Part shown: piece by piece, positions 35,661 to 45,083 of the stretch
How the letters are laid out: every line of letters begins with the position of its first letter
How positions within the stretch are numbered: the stretch's first letter is position 1
Assembly (NCBI GenBank): GCA_021324855.1
Contig: JAJPIG010000015.1
Coordinates: 1-64,000 of the forward strand
Direction: 5' to 3'
DNA length: 64,000 bases
DNA from: Pseudomonadota bacterium
Lineage (GTDB): Bacteria > Desulfobacterota > Binatia > Binatales > Binataceae
Translations under genes and position numbers: made by a program
The notes under the pieces: generated by a model
The model's input: the letters and a program-made list of their open reading frames with translations, nothing else
Databases searched by the model: none
Told to the model about the DNA's origin: nothing

Positions 35661-36743
35661 CTAGGCTGCTCGGAGCGATTCCTCTTCGCCATAGGTGCGC
35701 CGGAACACACGCAGCATCGCAACGAATACGGAAATAACCGCCGGGCCGGCGAACAGGCCGAGCGGACCGTAGGCGGCGAGTCCGCCGGCGACGCCGAAAA
35801 AGACCATCAGGGTGGGCAACCCGGTTCCGTGGCGCATGGCGAGCGGCTTGAGAAAATTATCGATGATAGTGATCGCAACCGTCGCCCAGACTGCGAGTCC
35901 CAACCCCCACGGCCATCCCGATGTGTAGCCGACATAGATCGCGGTCGGAACCCAAATCAGTGCCGTGCCGCCGAATGGGAACAGGCCGGCCGCAGCCGTC
36001 AGCAAGGCCAGGAAGGCCCAGTAAGGAGCGCCGCAGACCAGATAGCCGATGCCGATCGAGAGGCCCTGCGCGAACGCCGCCAGCATCAGACCGCGCATCA
36101 CTGAAGAGAGCGTCGCACGCAGCGTCTCAAAAATCGCGCGCTTGTCCTCGACATGCAGCGGCGTGAGTGCGCGCAGTTGTTCATAATAGTAGTTGCCGTC
36201 GCGCAGCAGGTAGAAAAAGGTGATCAGCACGATGCCGAAATCGACCAGCGCCGCGACCACGTTGCGCGCCACGTAACTCGCATGCAGCACGATGTAGTCG
36301 CTGATGAGCCGCGCCGCCTCGTACGCTAACTTCGAGATCTTATCTTCGAGCCGGATGCCGCGCGCTTCGAGCATCCGCCTGAGCGCCATCCCAGGGCGCG
36401 TCTGCAAAATCCAGTTGCTCGCGCGCGCCTTCCCGGCGCCGCCCTGGTTGACGATGACGGAAAGCTCGCCATACAGCCTCTGCGCTTCGGAGGCGAGATG
36501 GTCGAGCAGCCACAGCGCCGGTATGATGATTAGCAGCGTGACTCCGACGGTCAGGATCACGGCGGCGAGCGAGCGGCTATGCACGCGCCGCGTGAGCCAT
36601 TCGAACAGCGGATGGACCATGAAGGCGAGCAGGCAGGCCCACGCGATCGGCACCAGGAACGGCCCGAGCACCTGGAAAAGCTCGTAAATGATCAGCGCCA
36701 GCAGGGCGAAAAAGAACAGATGTACGATGCGCTCGTGGTCCAT
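35661..36743 (-). CDS. AI-2E (PerM/YdiK) family membrane permease
   Basis: A 360-residue membrane protein with about eight hydrophobic segments. It starts DHERIVHLFFFALLALIIYE, has the family's long periplasmic loop after the second helix and ends with DNFLKPLAMRHGTGLPTLMVFFGVAGGL, the most conserved part of this family. Members act as AI-2 exporters or Na+/H+ antiporters; the role here is unassigned. The start at 36743 puts the first helix near the N-terminus. Confidence 0.88.
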   Translation of the reverse strand: MDHERIVHLFFFALLALIIYELFQVLGPFLVPIAWACLLAFMVHPLFEWLTRRVHSRSLAAVILTVGVTLLIIIPALWLLDHLASEAQRLYGELSVIVNQGGAGKARASNWILQTRPGMALRRMLEARGIRLEDKISKLAYEAARLISDYIVLHASYVARNVVAALVDFGIVLITFFYLLRDGNYYYEQLRALTPLHVEDKRAIFETLRATLSSVMRGLMLAAFAQGLSIGIGYLVCGAPYWAFLALLTAAAGLFPFGGTALIWVPTAIYVGYTSGWPWGLGLAVWATVAITIIDNFLKPLAMRHGTGLPTLMVFFGVAGGLAAYGPLGLFAGPAVISVFVAMLRVFRRTYGEEESLRAA

Positions 36744-36919
36744 CGCTGGCGACGCTAGCGCCGGCACGAGCTTAGCAGATCAATAAAGCGGCGGTAGCGG
36801 CCGGGCGAGGGCCTGAAGGCGTGGACCGGAGCTGGACAGATCATCGCCAGTTGCCCGAAAGCGCGATTTTTGTTACCGCTTCCACAGTCCGATGGTGTCA
36901 GTGAAGAACCTGAATCCAA

Positions 36920-36994
36920 AGGCACGTAGCTCAGCGGGAGAGCACTTCCCTGACACGGAAGGGGTCGGCGGTTCAACCCCGCCCGTGCCTACCA
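36920..36994 (+). tRNA. tRNA-Val (GAC)
   Basis: A 75-base tRNA. The acceptor stem AGGCACG pairs with CGTGCCT, followed by ACCA, so CCA is encoded. The D-arm is GCTCAGCGGGAGAGC, and the anticodon stem CTTCC/GGAAG encloses CTGACAC (anticodon GAC). The T-arm is GGCGGTTCAACCCCGCC. It ends about 50 bases before thrS on the same strand and could be cotranscribed with it. Confidence 0.95.
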
Positions 36995-37045
36995 AATACA
37001 CTTGCCTGATTCGTTGATACTCGTGCCTGCTGCCAGCCCCTCTAG

Positions 37046-38959
37046 ATGAGCACCGAAGTCGTCGTGACTATCGGAGGGGAGCGACGTACGGCTCCGAGCG
37101 GCACCCGTATTGCCGAGCTGATCGACGGCGAGCGGCGTCGCGATACGGTTGCGGCGCGCCTCGATGGGCAGATAGTCGATTTGGGCCGCGCGGTCACCGC
37201 TGATGCCACGATCGAGCTGATCTCCGCGAACAGTCCCGAAGGTCTCGAAGTAATCCGGCACTCGACGGCGCATCTGATGGCGCAGGCGGTGCAGAGCCTG
37301 TTTCCCGGCACGCAGGTGACGATTGGCCCGGTGATCGAGGACGGGTTCTATTACGACTTCGCACCGCCGCGGCCGTTCACCGTCGATGATCTGCCGAAGA
37401 TCGAGGCCCGGATGCGCGAGCTGGCGAAGGCGAACCTGCCTGTCGAACGGCTCGAGGAGCCGCGCGAAGCGGCGATCGAGCGCTTCCGCAGAATGGGCGA
37501 AAATTACAAGGTCGAGATCATCGAGCACATTCCCGAAACCGTGGTTTCGCTCTATCGGCAAGGCGACTGGATCGATCTCTGCCGCGGACCGCACGTGCCG
37601 TCAACCGGCTATCTGCGCGCCTTCAAGCTGACCGGCGTCGCAGGCGCCTACTGGCGCGGCGACGAGCACAATCCGATGCTCTCGAGGATTTACGGCACCG
37701 CGTTCGCGACCAGGGAGGAGCTCGAGGAGCATCTGAAACTGATGGAGCTCGCTCGCTCGCGCGACCATCGCAAGCTCGGCCGCGAGATGGGCCTGTTCAT
37801 CTTCGATCCGGTGGCGCCCGGCTCCCCGTTTTTTCTGCCCCGGGGCGCAATCATCTACAACCAACTAATCGAGTACGTGCGGCGGCTCTATGGCCGTTAC
37901 GGTTTCGAGGAAGTGGTGACGCCCCAGCTCTACAAGAACGCGCTTTGGCATACATCGGGTCACTGGGAGAATTTTCGCGAGAACATGTTCCTCACCACCG
38001 ACGGCGAGAATCGCGGCGGCGAGCTTGATTACGCCTTCAAGCCGATGAACTGCCCGGGACATACGTACATCTATGCCGCGGAAAAGCGCTCCTACCGCGA
38101 CCTGCCGCTCCGGATCGCTGATTTCGGCCGGCTCCATCGCGCCGAGCGATCGGGCACGCTGCACGGCCTCACGCGGGTCCGTGCAATGTCGCAGGATGAT
38201 GCGCATATTTTCTGTACGGCCGGGCAGGTTGAGGAGGAAATCGATCTCAACCTCAGGATGGTCCGCGATGTTTACGGAGCGCTCGGCTTCGAGCGGATGG
38301 AGGCGAAAGTCGCCACGATGCCCGAGAAGCATATGGGCGACGAAGCGATGTGGCGCGAGCACGAGGCGACGCTCGGCCGCGCGCTCGATCGCAACGGGCT
38401 TGCCTACGAGCTGAACCCCGGCGAGGGCGCGTTTTACGGCCCGAAGATCGAAATCGACGTGCCCGATGCGCTCAAGCGCCGCTGGCAGCTTGCGACCATC
38501 CAGCTCGATTTCAACATGCCGGAGCGTTTCGATCTGACTTACACGACCAGCGCGGGAACCCCGGCGCGCCCGGTGATGATTCATCGAGCGATACTCGGCT
38601 CCCTCGAAAGATTCATCGGCGTGCTGCTCGAGCATACCGGCGGCGTGCTGCCGTTCTGGCTCGCGCCTGAGCAGGTGCGGGTGCTTTCGCTCAGCGAGAA
38701 AGTCGAGGGCTACGCGCGCGAGATCGCCGCGCTCATCAAGGACAAGGGGTTTCGCGCCAGCGCCGATCTCCGCAACGAAAAGCTCGGCTTCAAGGTGCGC
38801 GAGGCGGAACTCGCCAAGGTCCCGTACATGGCGGTGGTCGGCGAGCGCGAGGCCGAGGCGCGATCGGTATCGCTGAGGATGCTGCGCGGAGCGAAGAACC
38901 AGGCGATGTCGCTCGATGCTTTGATCGAGATGCTCAAGAGCGAGCCGCTGCCGTCATGA
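37046..38959 (+). CDS. thrS: Threonyl-tRNA synthetase
   Basis: A 637-residue class II synthetase. The TGS domain covers about 1-62. The editing domain carries H72 and H76 (RHSTAHLMAQ). The catalytic domain has PKGAIIYN-like sequence, zinc and motif landmarks MNCPGHTYIY, RIADFGRLHRAERSGTLHGL (motif 2), and HRAILGSLERF (motif 3). The anticodon-binding domain ends the protein. It heads the thrS-infC-rpmI-rplT-pheS-pheT-ihfA-merR cluster. Confidence 0.97.
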   Translation: MSTEVVVTIGGERRTAPSGTRIAELIDGERRRDTVAARLDGQIVDLGRAVTADATIELISANSPEGLEVIRHSTAHLMAQAVQSLFPGTQVTIGPVIEDGFYYDFAPPRPFTVDDLPKIEARMRELAKANLPVERLEEPREAAIERFRRMGENYKVEIIEHIPETVVSLYRQGDWIDLCRGPHVPSTGYLRAFKLTGVAGAYWRGDEHNPMLSRIYGTAFATREELEEHLKLMELARSRDHRKLGREMGLFIFDPVAPGSPFFLPRGAIIYNQLIEYVRRLYGRYGFEEVVTPQLYKNALWHTSGHWENFRENMFLTTDGENRGGELDYAFKPMNCPGHTYIYAAEKRSYRDLPLRIADFGRLHRAERSGTLHGLTRVRAMSQDDAHIFCTAGQVEEEIDLNLRMVRDVYGALGFERMEAKVATMPEKHMGDEAMWREHEATLGRALDRNGLAYELNPGEGAFYGPKIEIDVPDALKRRWQLATIQLDFNMPERFDLTYTTSAGTPARPVMIHRAILGSLERFIGVLLEHTGGVLPFWLAPEQVRVLSLSEKVEGYAREIAALIKDKGFRASADLRNEKLGFKVREAELAKVPYMAVVGEREAEARSVSLRMLRGAKNQAMSLDALIEMLKSEPLPS

Positions 38960-39017
38960 GGAAGACTGCGATTGCAATTACGGAGCATCGGGCGCGCGGC
39001 CCGATGTCGCTAACACA

Positions 39018-39031
39018 GGAGGTGTAATATT
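39018..39031 (+). promoter_or_regulatory. Strong ribosome site with ATT start of infC
   Basis: AGGAGGT at 39018-39024 is followed by AAT and an in-frame ATT at 39029-39031. No ATG, GTG or TTG with a ribosome site gives a full-length IF-3. In enteric bacteria infC starts with AUU, which lets IF-3 discriminate against its own message and so autoregulate. Confidence 0.75.
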
Positions 39032-39565
39032 CGTAGGGATTTCAGAACGCCACCCTCGCGGGAACCGGCGATCCGGACCAACGCGCTGATTCGCGCGCCC
39101 GAAGTGCGGGTCATCGATGTGGACGGTCATCAGGCGGGCATCATGCCGCTGCGCGACGCGATTAAGCTTGCAGAAAGCCGCGGACTCGACCTGGTCGAGG
39201 TCGCAGCCGGCGCGCAACCGCCGGTCTGCCGGATCACCGATTTCGACAAATATCGTTACGCGCAGAAGAAAAAGGCGCACGACTCGCGCCGCGGTTCGAG
39301 CGCCAGCCTGATCAAGGAAGTGAAGATGGGCGCGCGGACCGAAAAGCATGACGTCGATTTCAAGGTCAAGCACATCCGGCGCTTTGTCGGTGAAGGTCAG
39401 CGTGTTAAGCTCTCCATCTGGTTTCGCGGCCGGGAGATTACTCATCCCGAGCTCGGACGGACGCTGATTCAGTCGATCCTCGAGCAGGTCAAGGATATTG
39501 CGCAGCCGGAGGGCTCGGCCCGCATGGAAGGGCGCAATATGTCGGTGTTGCTGACGCCGCGCTAG
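39029..39565 (+). CDS. infC: Translation initiation factor IF-3 (ATT start)
   Basis: A 178-residue protein when started at ATT 39029; E. coli IF-3 has 180 residues. The N-terminal domain has TNALIRAPEVRVIDVDG and KLAESRGLDLVEVAAGAQPPVCRI. The C-terminal domain has KEVKMGARTEKHDVDFKVKH and KLSIWFRGREITHPELG. Starting at the later GTG 39104 would remove the conserved N-terminal element. The rare start and optimal ribosome site point to autogenous control. It lies 69 bases after thrS and is followed by rpmI and rplT. Confidence 0.95.
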   Translation: MRRDFRTPPSREPAIRTNALIRAPEVRVIDVDGHQAGIMPLRDAIKLAESRGLDLVEVAAGAQPPVCRITDFDKYRYAQKKKAHDSRRGSSASLIKEVKMGARTEKHDVDFKVKHIRRFVGEGQRVKLSIWFRGREITHPELGRTLIQSILEQVKDIAQPEGSARMEGRNMSVLLTPR

Positions 39566-39597
39566 CCGCTGAACGAATTCAGTTGTAGGGAACGGGT

Positions 39598-39795
39598 ATG
39601 CCGAAGATCAAGACCAATCGCAGCGCGGCCAAGCGGTTCAAGGTGACCCAAGGTGGCAAGGTCAAACACAAGCGCGCCTATCTGCGCCATCTGCTGTCCA
39701 GCAAAAGCCGTGGCCGCAAGCGGCATCTGCGCGCTCCGGCCTTGCTGAACGCCACCGATACGCGCAAGATCAAGGCGCTTATCCCGTACAAGTGA
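39598..39795 (+). CDS. rpmI: 50S ribosomal protein L35
   Basis: A 65-residue basic protein starting MPKIKTNRSAAKRFKVTQGG, with KHKRAYLRHLLSSKSRGRKR, the complete L35 pattern. It follows infC by 32 bases and precedes rplT, the standard order. Confidence 0.97.
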   Translation: MPKIKTNRSAAKRFKVTQGGKVKHKRAYLRHLLSSKSRGRKRHLRAPALLNATDTRKIKALIPYK

Positions 39796-39907
39796 CGCCG
39801 CGTTTTTCGTCGATCCGGCTGATTCCGTACGCGCGATCAGGTAGGATGCACGGGTTTAGGCGGTCCTGAGGGACCCACGCAATCTCAAGGAAGGACGTAC
39901 ATCTCCG

Positions 39908-40273
39908 ATGCCCCGCGCCAAGGGCGGCTTCAAAACCCGCCGCCGTCACAAGCGCCAGCTCAAGCTGGCCTCCGGCTTCGTCGGCGGACGCAAGCTTTAT
40001 CGCCAGGCCCGCAGCACGCTCGAGAAGGGCCTTACTTACGCCTATCGCGATCGCAAGGCCAAGAAACGCGATTTTCGCGCGCTCTGGATCGCCCGTATCA
40101 ACGCGCTCACGCGCGAGCACGGGCTCAGCTACAGCCGCTTTATCAGCGGGCTCAAGAAAGCCGGCGTCGAGCTCGATCGCAAGCAGCTCGCCCTGCTCGC
40201 CAAGGAGCGCGACGGCCTGTTTATGGAATTGGTGCGCACGGCGAAGAACGCGCTCAGCCAAGCCGCGGCCTGA
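39908..40273 (+). CDS. rplT: 50S ribosomal protein L20
   Basis: A 121-residue basic protein with [19 protein letters not shown], then [20 protein letters not shown] and [19 protein letters not shown], the full L20 sequence pattern. It starts assembly of the large ribosomal subunit and in some bacteria represses the infC-rpmI-rplT message. An AAGGAAGGA site lies about a dozen bases upstream of the ATG. Confidence 0.97.
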   Translation: MPRAKGGFKTRRRHKRQLKLASGFVGGRKLYRQARSTLEKGLTYAYRDRKAKKRDFRALWIARINALTREHGLSYSRFISGLKKAGVELDRKQLALLAKERDGLFMELVRTAKNALSQAAA

Positions 40274-40390
40274 ATCAGCCGCATCCGTTGCCCGACGCCT
40301 TGGGCCATGTGGCACGCCGCACGGTCTTTTGTTTGATCGATTTCAGGGCCCCCGCGGCTGCCGCTCAGGCCATGCGGGACTTGTCAGCCG

Positions 40391-41440
40391 ATGAAGGACC
40401 AGCTCGAACAAATCCGTAGCCGCGCGCTCGCCGAGCTCGCCGACGATGCCGCCGAAGCCGCGATCGAGAACGTTCGCGTGCGCGTGCTCGGCCGCTCAGG
40501 CGAGCTCACTGAGATCATGCGCCGGATGCGCGAGGTGCCGCCCGAGGAGCGCCCCGCGATCGGCCAGCTCGTAAACCAAATCAAGGCTGAGCTCGAAGCG
40601 CGGATCGAGGTGCTCCAAGGCCGGCTTCGCGAGGCCGCGCTCGAACGCGAGCTTGCCGCCGCGCGTCTCGATGTGACCCTGCCTGGCGCGCACCTCCCGC
40701 GCGGCCGGCTCCATCCGGTGACCCAGACGATCGAGGAGATGCTGCACATCTTTCGCGCGATGGGCTTCGAGATTGCGGCGACGCGCGACGTTGAGGACGA
40801 TTTCCATAATTTCGCCGCGCTCAACTTTCCGCCAGATCACCCGGCGCGTGAGATGCAGGATACTTTTTTTATCGGCGGCGGCCTGTTGCTGCGCACCCAT
40901 ACCTCCAACGGTCAGATTCGTGTGATGGAGGCGCGCCGGCCTCCGCTCGCCGTGGTGTGCCCCGGCAATTGCTATCGCCGCGATGAGCTCAGCGTCCGCG
41001 CCTCGCCGATGTTCAGCCAGATCGAGGGCTTCATGGTCGATCGCGCGGGTAAAATCACGATGGCGCACCTGAAAGGCGTGCTGACGGAGTTTTTGCGCGC
41101 CTTCTTTGGCGCCGGAACCGCGGTCCGCTTCCGCGCGAGCTTTTTTCCATTCACCGAGCCCAGCGCCGAGGTCGATATTTCGTGCCTGCTCTGCGCAGGC
41201 AAAGGATGCCGCGTCTGCAAGCAGAGCGGATGGACCGAGATTCTAGGCTCCGGGATGATCCATCCGAACGTGTTTCGCGCTGTCGGCTACGATCCTGCTG
41301 AATTCCAGGGCTTCGCCTTCGGGCTAGGCGTCGAGCGCACTGCGCTGCTCAAGCTCGGCGTCGAGGACATGCGGCTGTTCTTCGAAAATGACCTGCGCTT
41401 TCTGAACCAGTTTCAGGCCACTGTTGAACGCTTAGCATGA
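40391..41440 (+). CDS. pheS: Phenylalanyl-tRNA synthetase alpha subunit
   Basis: A 349-residue class II catalytic subunit. The N-terminal coiled coil binds tRNA. Catalytic landmarks are HPVTQTIEEMLHIFRAMGFE, FHNFAALNFPPDHPAREMQD, LLRTHTSNGQIRVM, FSQIEGFMVDR and GFAFGLGVERTALLK. It ends four bases into pheT (ATGA overlap). A 117-base gap separates it from rplT, which might hold its own control region; no clear attenuator is seen. Confidence 0.97.
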   Translation: MKDQLEQIRSRALAELADDAAEAAIENVRVRVLGRSGELTEIMRRMREVPPEERPAIGQLVNQIKAELEARIEVLQGRLREAALERELAAARLDVTLPGAHLPRGRLHPVTQTIEEMLHIFRAMGFEIAATRDVEDDFHNFAALNFPPDHPAREMQDTFFIGGGLLLRTHTSNGQIRVMEARRPPLAVVCPGNCYRRDELSVRASPMFSQIEGFMVDRAGKITMAHLKGVLTEFLRAFFGAGTAVRFRASFFPFTEPSAEVDISCLLCAGKGCRVCKQSGWTEILGSGMIHPNVFRAVGYDPAEFQGFAFGLGVERTALLKLGVEDMRLFFENDLRFLNQFQATVERLA

Positions 41441-43890
41441 AACTTCCGCTTGGCTGGCTTCGGGAATTCGTGACGGTCGATGCCGACGTCGACGCGATCG
41501 CGCGCCGACTGACCGCAGCGGGGGTCGAGGTCGAGAATCTCGAGCGCGTGAACGCCGGCTTCTCGGACGTGGTCATTGCGCGCGTGCTCGATGTCCAGCG
41601 GCATCCAAACGCCGATCGCCTGAGCCTTTGCGAAGTCGACGCCGGGCCGCTCGGCCGTTTCAGCGTCGTATGCGGCGCGCCGAACGTCCGTTCCGGAATG
41701 ACCGCGGCGTACGCGCGGGTCGGTGCCCGGCTTCGGGCGGGCGTTCATGGCGCGGGCGGCGCGGCGACCGTCGAACAAGCGCCTCCCCTTCAGGCCGCCG
41801 TCATCCGCGGCGTCAAGTCAGACGGGATGCTCTGCTCGGAGCGCGAGCTCGGCCTATCCGACGAACACCAGGGAATACTCGAACTCGATGCGGGGGAGCC
41901 CGGCTCTGATCTCGCGACAGCGCTCCATCTTGATGATGTCGTGCTCGACATCGCGATCACGCCGAACCGCGGCGACTGCCTTTCAGTGCTCGGGTTGGCG
42001 CGTGAAATCGCGGCGCTGTTCGGCGTCAAACTGAAGCCGCCACCGATCACTCCCTTGGTTACCGACAATCATCGCGGCGAAGCGGTTGCGGTCGCGGTTG
42101 AAATCGAGGCGCCCGACCTCTGCCCGCGCTATGCGGCGCTGCCGATGGAGGGCGTGAAGATCGGGCCTTCGCCGATCTGGCTTCGCCGCCGCCTCGAGCT
42201 GGCCGGAATGCGCGCGGTCAGCAACGTCGTCGATGCGACCAATTACGTAATGCTCGAACTCGGCCAGCCGCTCCATGCGTTCGATTTTACGAAGCTCGCC
42301 GGCGGCCGGATCGTCGTACGGCGCGCCGGGAACGATCGCGCGATGACGACGCTCGATGGCCTCGAGCGCGCGCTCATTGCCGACGACCTTGTGATCGCGG
42401 ATGCGGACAAGCCGGTGGCGCTCGCGGGCGTGATGGGCGGCGGCAACTCGGAAGTCGGCGGCGAGACCGGCACGATTTTGCTGGAAAGCGCTTACTTCGA
42501 ACCGATGACCGTGGCGCGGACCGCGCGGCGGCTCGGCTTGCGCAGCGAGGCGAGCTATCGGTTCGAGCGCGGGATCGATCCGACCGGGCAGGTGCGCGCG
42601 CTCCATCGCGTCGCCTCGATTATCACGCGAATCAGCGGCGGGCGCGCCGCGGGACCGATCATCGATGTCGAGGCGCGTCCTCCCGAGCTTCGGGAGATCA
42701 CGTTAGAGCCCGATGCAATCACAAAAATCCTTGGCGTCAGGATCCCCCGCGCCGAGATCAGCCGCCGGCTGAAATCGCTGGGCGCCGGGGTTCGCTCCGA
42801 ACGGCAACGCCTGATCGTCACCGCGCCGCCGTTTCGCCCGGATCTCACCGAGCCCGCCGATCTTGCCGAAGAGGTCGCGCGTCTAAAAGGACTCGACGAA
42901 ATTCCCGCCGCGGTCCCGGAGCGGCCGTCCGCCGGTCCGGCGGTTGAGGACTCGTCGCGGGTTTTCGCGCGCGTTTCGCGCGAGGTGATGCTGGGGTGCG
43001 GGCTCACCGAGATCAAGTCGATCGCGTTCATTGCGCCGGCCGACAACCAGGCCTACCCGGGAATCGGAACAGGTCAAACGATCTGCGTCACCAATCCGCT
43101 TTCAGCGGAGCTCAGTGAGATGCGGCGGAGTCTCGTGCCCGGACTCATCGCCGCGATGCGCTTCAATCTGAATCGCGAGGCAGCGGCGTTTCATGCGTTC
43201 GAGATCGGCCGGGTCTTTATGACCAACGGCGATGGAAGCGCGCCCGAAAGTGAGCGGATCGCCGGGATCAGCTATGGCGAATATGCGCTGGCAGCGATCG
43301 GACGTCCGGGCGTAACCGCTGACTTTTTCACGATCAAGGGAATCGCCGAGACGTATCTCCGATCGCTTCCTGGTGCGCCGCGCGCCGATTTTGTCCCGCC
43401 TGCTGCCGGCGAGCTTGCGTTTTTGCATCCGGGAAAATCGGCGCATATTCGTATCGATGGGCGGCGCCTGGGCTACGTCGGCGAGTTGCATCCGGGTGAG
43501 GCGATGCATCTGGGGCTTGGCGGTCCGTGCGGAGTTTTCGAATTCGACCTGACGATGTTGCTCGCGTTCGGATCGTCGGAACGGCGCGCGATTGAGCTCC
43601 CGCCGCGCTTCCCGGCGGTGCGGCGAGACCTCGCGCTGGTGGTTGATCGCGGTCTTGCCGCCGACGATGTGCTGCGGGCAATAAGCGAAATGAAGTTGAA
43701 TCTGCTTGAGAGTGTTAGGCTGTTTGACGTATACGAGGGTGGTTCCATTCCGCCGGACAAGAAGAGCGTCGGAATCGCATGTCTTTACCGAGCGCGGGAT
43801 CGGACGCTCACCGACGGAGAGGTAAACCGCGCGCATGCGGATTTGATAGAGCGGGCGCGGGCGCGCTTGGGGGCCGAGCTGAGACAATAG
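41437..43890 (+). CDS. pheT: Phenylalanyl-tRNA synthetase beta subunit
   Basis: An 817-residue subunit. The N-terminal tRNA-binding OB-fold contains LSLCEVDAGPLGRFSVVCGAP-type sequence (about 40-150). The B3/B4 editing domain follows, with SNVVDATNYVMLELGQPLHAFD. The B5 and catalytic-like domains contain LGLRSEASYRFERGIDP. The C-terminal FDX-ACB domain covers the last about 95 residues (RFPAVRRDLALVVDRGL). It is translationally coupled to pheS. Confidence 0.97.
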   Translation: MKLPLGWLREFVTVDADVDAIARRLTAAGVEVENLERVNAGFSDVVIARVLDVQRHPNADRLSLCEVDAGPLGRFSVVCGAPNVRSGMTAAYARVGARLRAGVHGAGGAATVEQAPPLQAAVIRGVKSDGMLCSERELGLSDEHQGILELDAGEPGSDLATALHLDDVVLDIAITPNRGDCLSVLGLAREIAALFGVKLKPPPITPLVTDNHRGEAVAVAVEIEAPDLCPRYAALPMEGVKIGPSPIWLRRRLELAGMRAVSNVVDATNYVMLELGQPLHAFDFTKLAGGRIVVRRAGNDRAMTTLDGLERALIADDLVIADADKPVALAGVMGGGNSEVGGETGTILLESAYFEPMTVARTARRLGLRSEASYRFERGIDPTGQVRALHRVASIITRISGGRAAGPIIDVEARPPELREITLEPDAITKILGVRIPRAEISRRLKSLGAGVRSERQRLIVTAPPFRPDLTEPADLAEEVARLKGLDEIPAAVPERPSAGPAVEDSSRVFARVSREVMLGCGLTEIKSIAFIAPADNQAYPGIGTGQTICVTNPLSAELSEMRRSLVPGLIAAMRFNLNREAAAFHAFEIGRVFMTNGDGSAPESERIAGISYGEYALAAIGRPGVTADFFTIKGIAETYLRSLPGAPRADFVPPAAGELAFLHPGKSAHIRIDGRRLGYVGELHPGEAMHLGLGGPCGVFEFDLTMLLAFGSSERRAIELPPRFPAVRRDLALVVDRGLAADDVLRAISEMKLNLLESVRLFDVYEGGSIPPDKKSVGIACLYRARDRTLTDGEVNRAHADLIERARARLGAELRQ

Positions 43891-43929
43891 ACTCTAGGCC
43901 ACGGTTCGGGGGACGGTACGCCTCAGGGG

Positions 43930-44223
43930 ATGACCAAAGTAGATCTCGTGGATCTGATCTACGAGCGCACCGGTTCCTCGAAAAAGGAAGCGGCCGAGGT
44001 GTTCGAGGCGATCCTCGCTATCATCCGCGAGAGCCTCTGCCGGGGCGAGAAGGTTAAAATCTCCGGCTTCGGGACATTTGCGGTCAATCGCAAGCGCGCC
44101 CGGCGCGGACGCAACCCGCAGACCGGCGACCCCATCATCATCGATGACCGCCGCGTGCTATCCTTCAAGCCGAGCCAGGTGTTGAAGGAGATGGTCGCCA
44201 GCGGCGACAAGACGCGGTCATGA
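43930..44223 (+). CDS. ihfA: Integration host factor alpha-like DNA-bending protein
   Basis: A 97-residue HU/IHF-family protein. MTKVDLVDLIYERTGSSKKE is the helical dimer part. GEKVKISGFGTFAVNRKRARRGRNPQTGDPI forms the DNA-binding arm with the R-NPQTG-P proline that intercalates. The position after pheT is typical of ihfA. Its stop overlaps the merR-type gene by four bases. Confidence 0.93.
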   Translation: MTKVDLVDLIYERTGSSKKEAAEVFEAILAIIRESLCRGEKVKISGFGTFAVNRKRARRGRNPQTGDPIIIDDRRVLSFKPSQVLKEMVASGDKTRS

Positions 44224-44681
44224 GTAAGACACGCAAGTCAGGCCCGCGAGGCACGGGAAAACCCAAGCCTGCACCGGTGTCTGAAAGCGGCCGGAACCTG
44301 AAAATTGGCGAAGCGGCCAGGATAGTCGGCGTTGCGCCCTTCGTGCTCCGTTTCTGGGAGACCCAATTCGCGTTCCTCAAGCCGCGGCACACGCCATCCG
44401 GCCATCGCTACTACCTCGAACGGGACATCGAGACGCTCAAGGCCGTAAAACGCCTGCTGCACAAGGAGCGATTCACGATCGAGGGTGCGAAGAAGTATAT
44501 CCGCGAAAACGGGCTTGAGGCGATCGTCAAAGGCGAGGAGCCGTTGCGGCGCGCGGCCCGGCAATCATCGGAAGCTGGGAATCATCAAGAACCCACAAAC
44601 GACCGGACCGAAACGGCGTTGCGCCGCACATTGGCCGAAGTGCACCGGGAGCTGGTTCAGCTCCGCAATCGTCTCGAATAA
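44220..44681 (+). CDS. MerR-family transcriptional regulator
   Basis: A 153-residue protein. A basic tail (about 1-25) is followed by the winged-helix domain (LKIGEAARIVGVAPFVLRFWE, then RHTPSGHRYYLERDIETLKAV) and a second helical part (RFTIEGAKKYIRENG). MerR-like genes of this kind commonly follow ihfA in this cluster in Deltaproteobacteria-like genomes; the effector is unknown. No metal-binding cysteines are present. Confidence 0.88.
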   Translation: MSKTRKSGPRGTGKPKPAPVSESGRNLKIGEAARIVGVAPFVLRFWETQFAFLKPRHTPSGHRYYLERDIETLKAVKRLLHKERFTIEGAKKYIRENGLEAIVKGEEPLRRAARQSSEAGNHQEPTNDRTETALRRTLAEVHRELVQLRNRLE

Positions 44682-44707
44682 AACCACCGCTGGCGTTCCG
44701 GGCCGGA

Positions 44708-45064
44708 TCACTTCCCGTTGCGCGCCTTGGTTTCGCTGTGCCGGTACGCGATTACGCGGACCTTCTCGACCGTCACCATCCCGTCGTCGATCCAGGTATC
44801 GAGATGCGGCAGGAACGCCTCAATCTTCTCCGCGCTGTCCACGATCTCGATGACCATCGGCAGGTCTTCCGAGAGCCGGAGGATTTTGGCGGTGTGCATG
44901 CGGCTATGGGCTCCGAAGCCCAGCGTGCCGCGGAGCACGGTCGCGCCGGCCAGCCCGCGCTTGCGCGCCTCCTCGACGATCACCTCGTGCAGGGGCCGAT
45001 GATGATACTGGTCGCTCGAGCCGATAAAGATTCTGAGCAGTTCGCCCTCAGAAGGAAGATGCAT
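44708..45064 (-). CDS. DUF190 protein, partner of fluoride channel CrcB
   Basis: A 118-residue small protein with GELLRIFIGSSDQYHHRPLHE, ARKRGLAGATVLRGTLGFG and ENDLPMVIEIVDS-type sequence, the DUF190 signature; the beta-alpha fold resembles PII-like proteins. ATG at 45064 is chosen because GGAGG lies six bases before it. It follows crcB by 19 bases; this pairing is frequent and suggests a role in fluoride tolerance. Confidence 0.9.
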   Translation of the reverse strand: MHLPSEGELLRIFIGSSDQYHHRPLHEVIVEEARKRGLAGATVLRGTLGFGAHSRMHTAKILRLSEDLPMVIEIVDSAEKIEAFLPHLDTWIDDGMVTVEKVRVIAYRHSETKARNGK

Positions 45065-45083
45065 ACGCAACCTCCGCTTCCGT

